Source of the DNA: Pontibacter akesuensis
GTDB taxonomy: Bacteria > Bacteroidota > Bacteroidia > Cytophagales > Hymenobacteraceae
DNA: 64,000 nt
Direction: 5' to 3'
Assembly: GCF_001611675.1 (NCBI RefSeq)
Contig: NZ_CP014766.1
Coordinates: 2,914,001 to 2,978,000, forward strand
Part shown: in pieces, positions 63,857 to 64,000 of the stretch
Numbering within the stretch: the stretch's first letter is position 1
Layout of the letters: each line of letters starts with the position of its first letter
Position numbers and translations under genes: made by a program
The notes under the pieces: generated by a model
Database searches by the model: none
Told to the model about the DNA's origin: nothing
Seen by the model: only the letters and a program-made list of their open reading frames with translations

Positions 63857-64000
63857 ATGGAGCTTAAGAGAGTCGTAGTTACTGGGTTAGGCGCACTCAC
63901 GCCAATTGGTAATACTGTTTCAGAGTACTGGAACGGCCTGATCAATGGCGTGAGTGGCGCTGCGCCCATTACACGTTTCGACGCAAGTAAGTTTAAAACG
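63857..64000 (+). CDS. fabF: Beta-ketoacyl-ACP synthase II, N-terminal part
   Basis: Elongates acyl-ACP with malonyl-ACP. Only the first 48 codons are in the window: [20 protein letters not shown] then [28 protein letters not shown], the unmistakable FabF start. It follows acpP by 57 bases, as usual. Confidence 0.95.
   Translation, partial: MELKRVVVTGLGALTPIGNTVSEYWNGLINGVSGAAPITRFDASKFKT

Overview
The window reads as a chromosomal segment of a Bacteroidota bacterium. It most likely belongs to Cytophagales, and a Pontibacter/Hymenobacter-like organism is my best guess. This rests on type IX secretion genes (a porT homologue overlapping ubiE and a substrate with a C-terminal sorting domain), Bacteroidota-specific small families (DUF5606, IPExxxVDY, DUF5686), menaquinone genes, atpD-atpC apart from the rest of the ATP synthase genes, and promoters of the TTG-N19/20-TAnnTTTG type. 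There is no prophage, insertion sequence, CRISPR array or rRNA operon. The genus is an inference; the phylum is well supported.

Layout. 0-3.6 kb: start of waaA, an AT-rich T9SS-exported FG-GAP protein, truA. 4-10.4 kb: peroxiredoxin, enoyl-CoA hydratase, aspartokinase, fbp, a TonB/DUF5606 pair and the GTPase engB. 11-16 kb: a large OmpA/TPR/PD40 protein behind a long leader, then ubiE-porT-SDR and a NUDIX hydrolase. 16-25.4 kb: cold shock protein, an odd kinase-like lipoprotein, a DUF5686 outer-membrane protein, another OmpA protein, a membrane protein, menB. 26-27.5 kb: a small AT-rich island. 27.6-33.7 kb: typA, msrB, small envelope genes, metG. 34.3-37.9 kb: an HD-domain Pycsar-type (DUF5706) membrane effector divergent from a class III nucleotide cyclase. 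38-47 kb: MFS exporter, pth-rplY-prs, tRNA-Gln, purL, atpD-atpC. 47.2-48.8 kb: a second AT-rich island. 49-64 kb: trans-sulfuration enzyme, DegT aminotransferase, ispE, EamA-lptG-tgt, glycosyltransferase-sigma factor, rsmG, YheT hydrolase, rpsT, pyk, acpP-fabF.

Most of the window is ordinary core genome. Four layers stand out. (1) The heptamer AAGTATA/TATACTT occurs about 80 times by eye, roughly equally on both strands, in genes in several reading frames and in terminator hairpins, but is missing from the AT-rich islands and the most highly expressed genes. (2) The two small AT-rich islands each hold short, same-strand genes, every one preceded by a related hairpin ending in a GTTAG-like core. 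This looks like integron-type cassettes without an integrase. (3) The HD-DUF5706 protein sits head to head with a cyclase whose two purine-recognition positions are both Gln, a possible Pycsar-like signalling or defence pair. (4) Two classes of intergenic repeat occur: composite elements in four convergent gaps, and 'word-run' inverted repeats in five gaps between co-directional genes.
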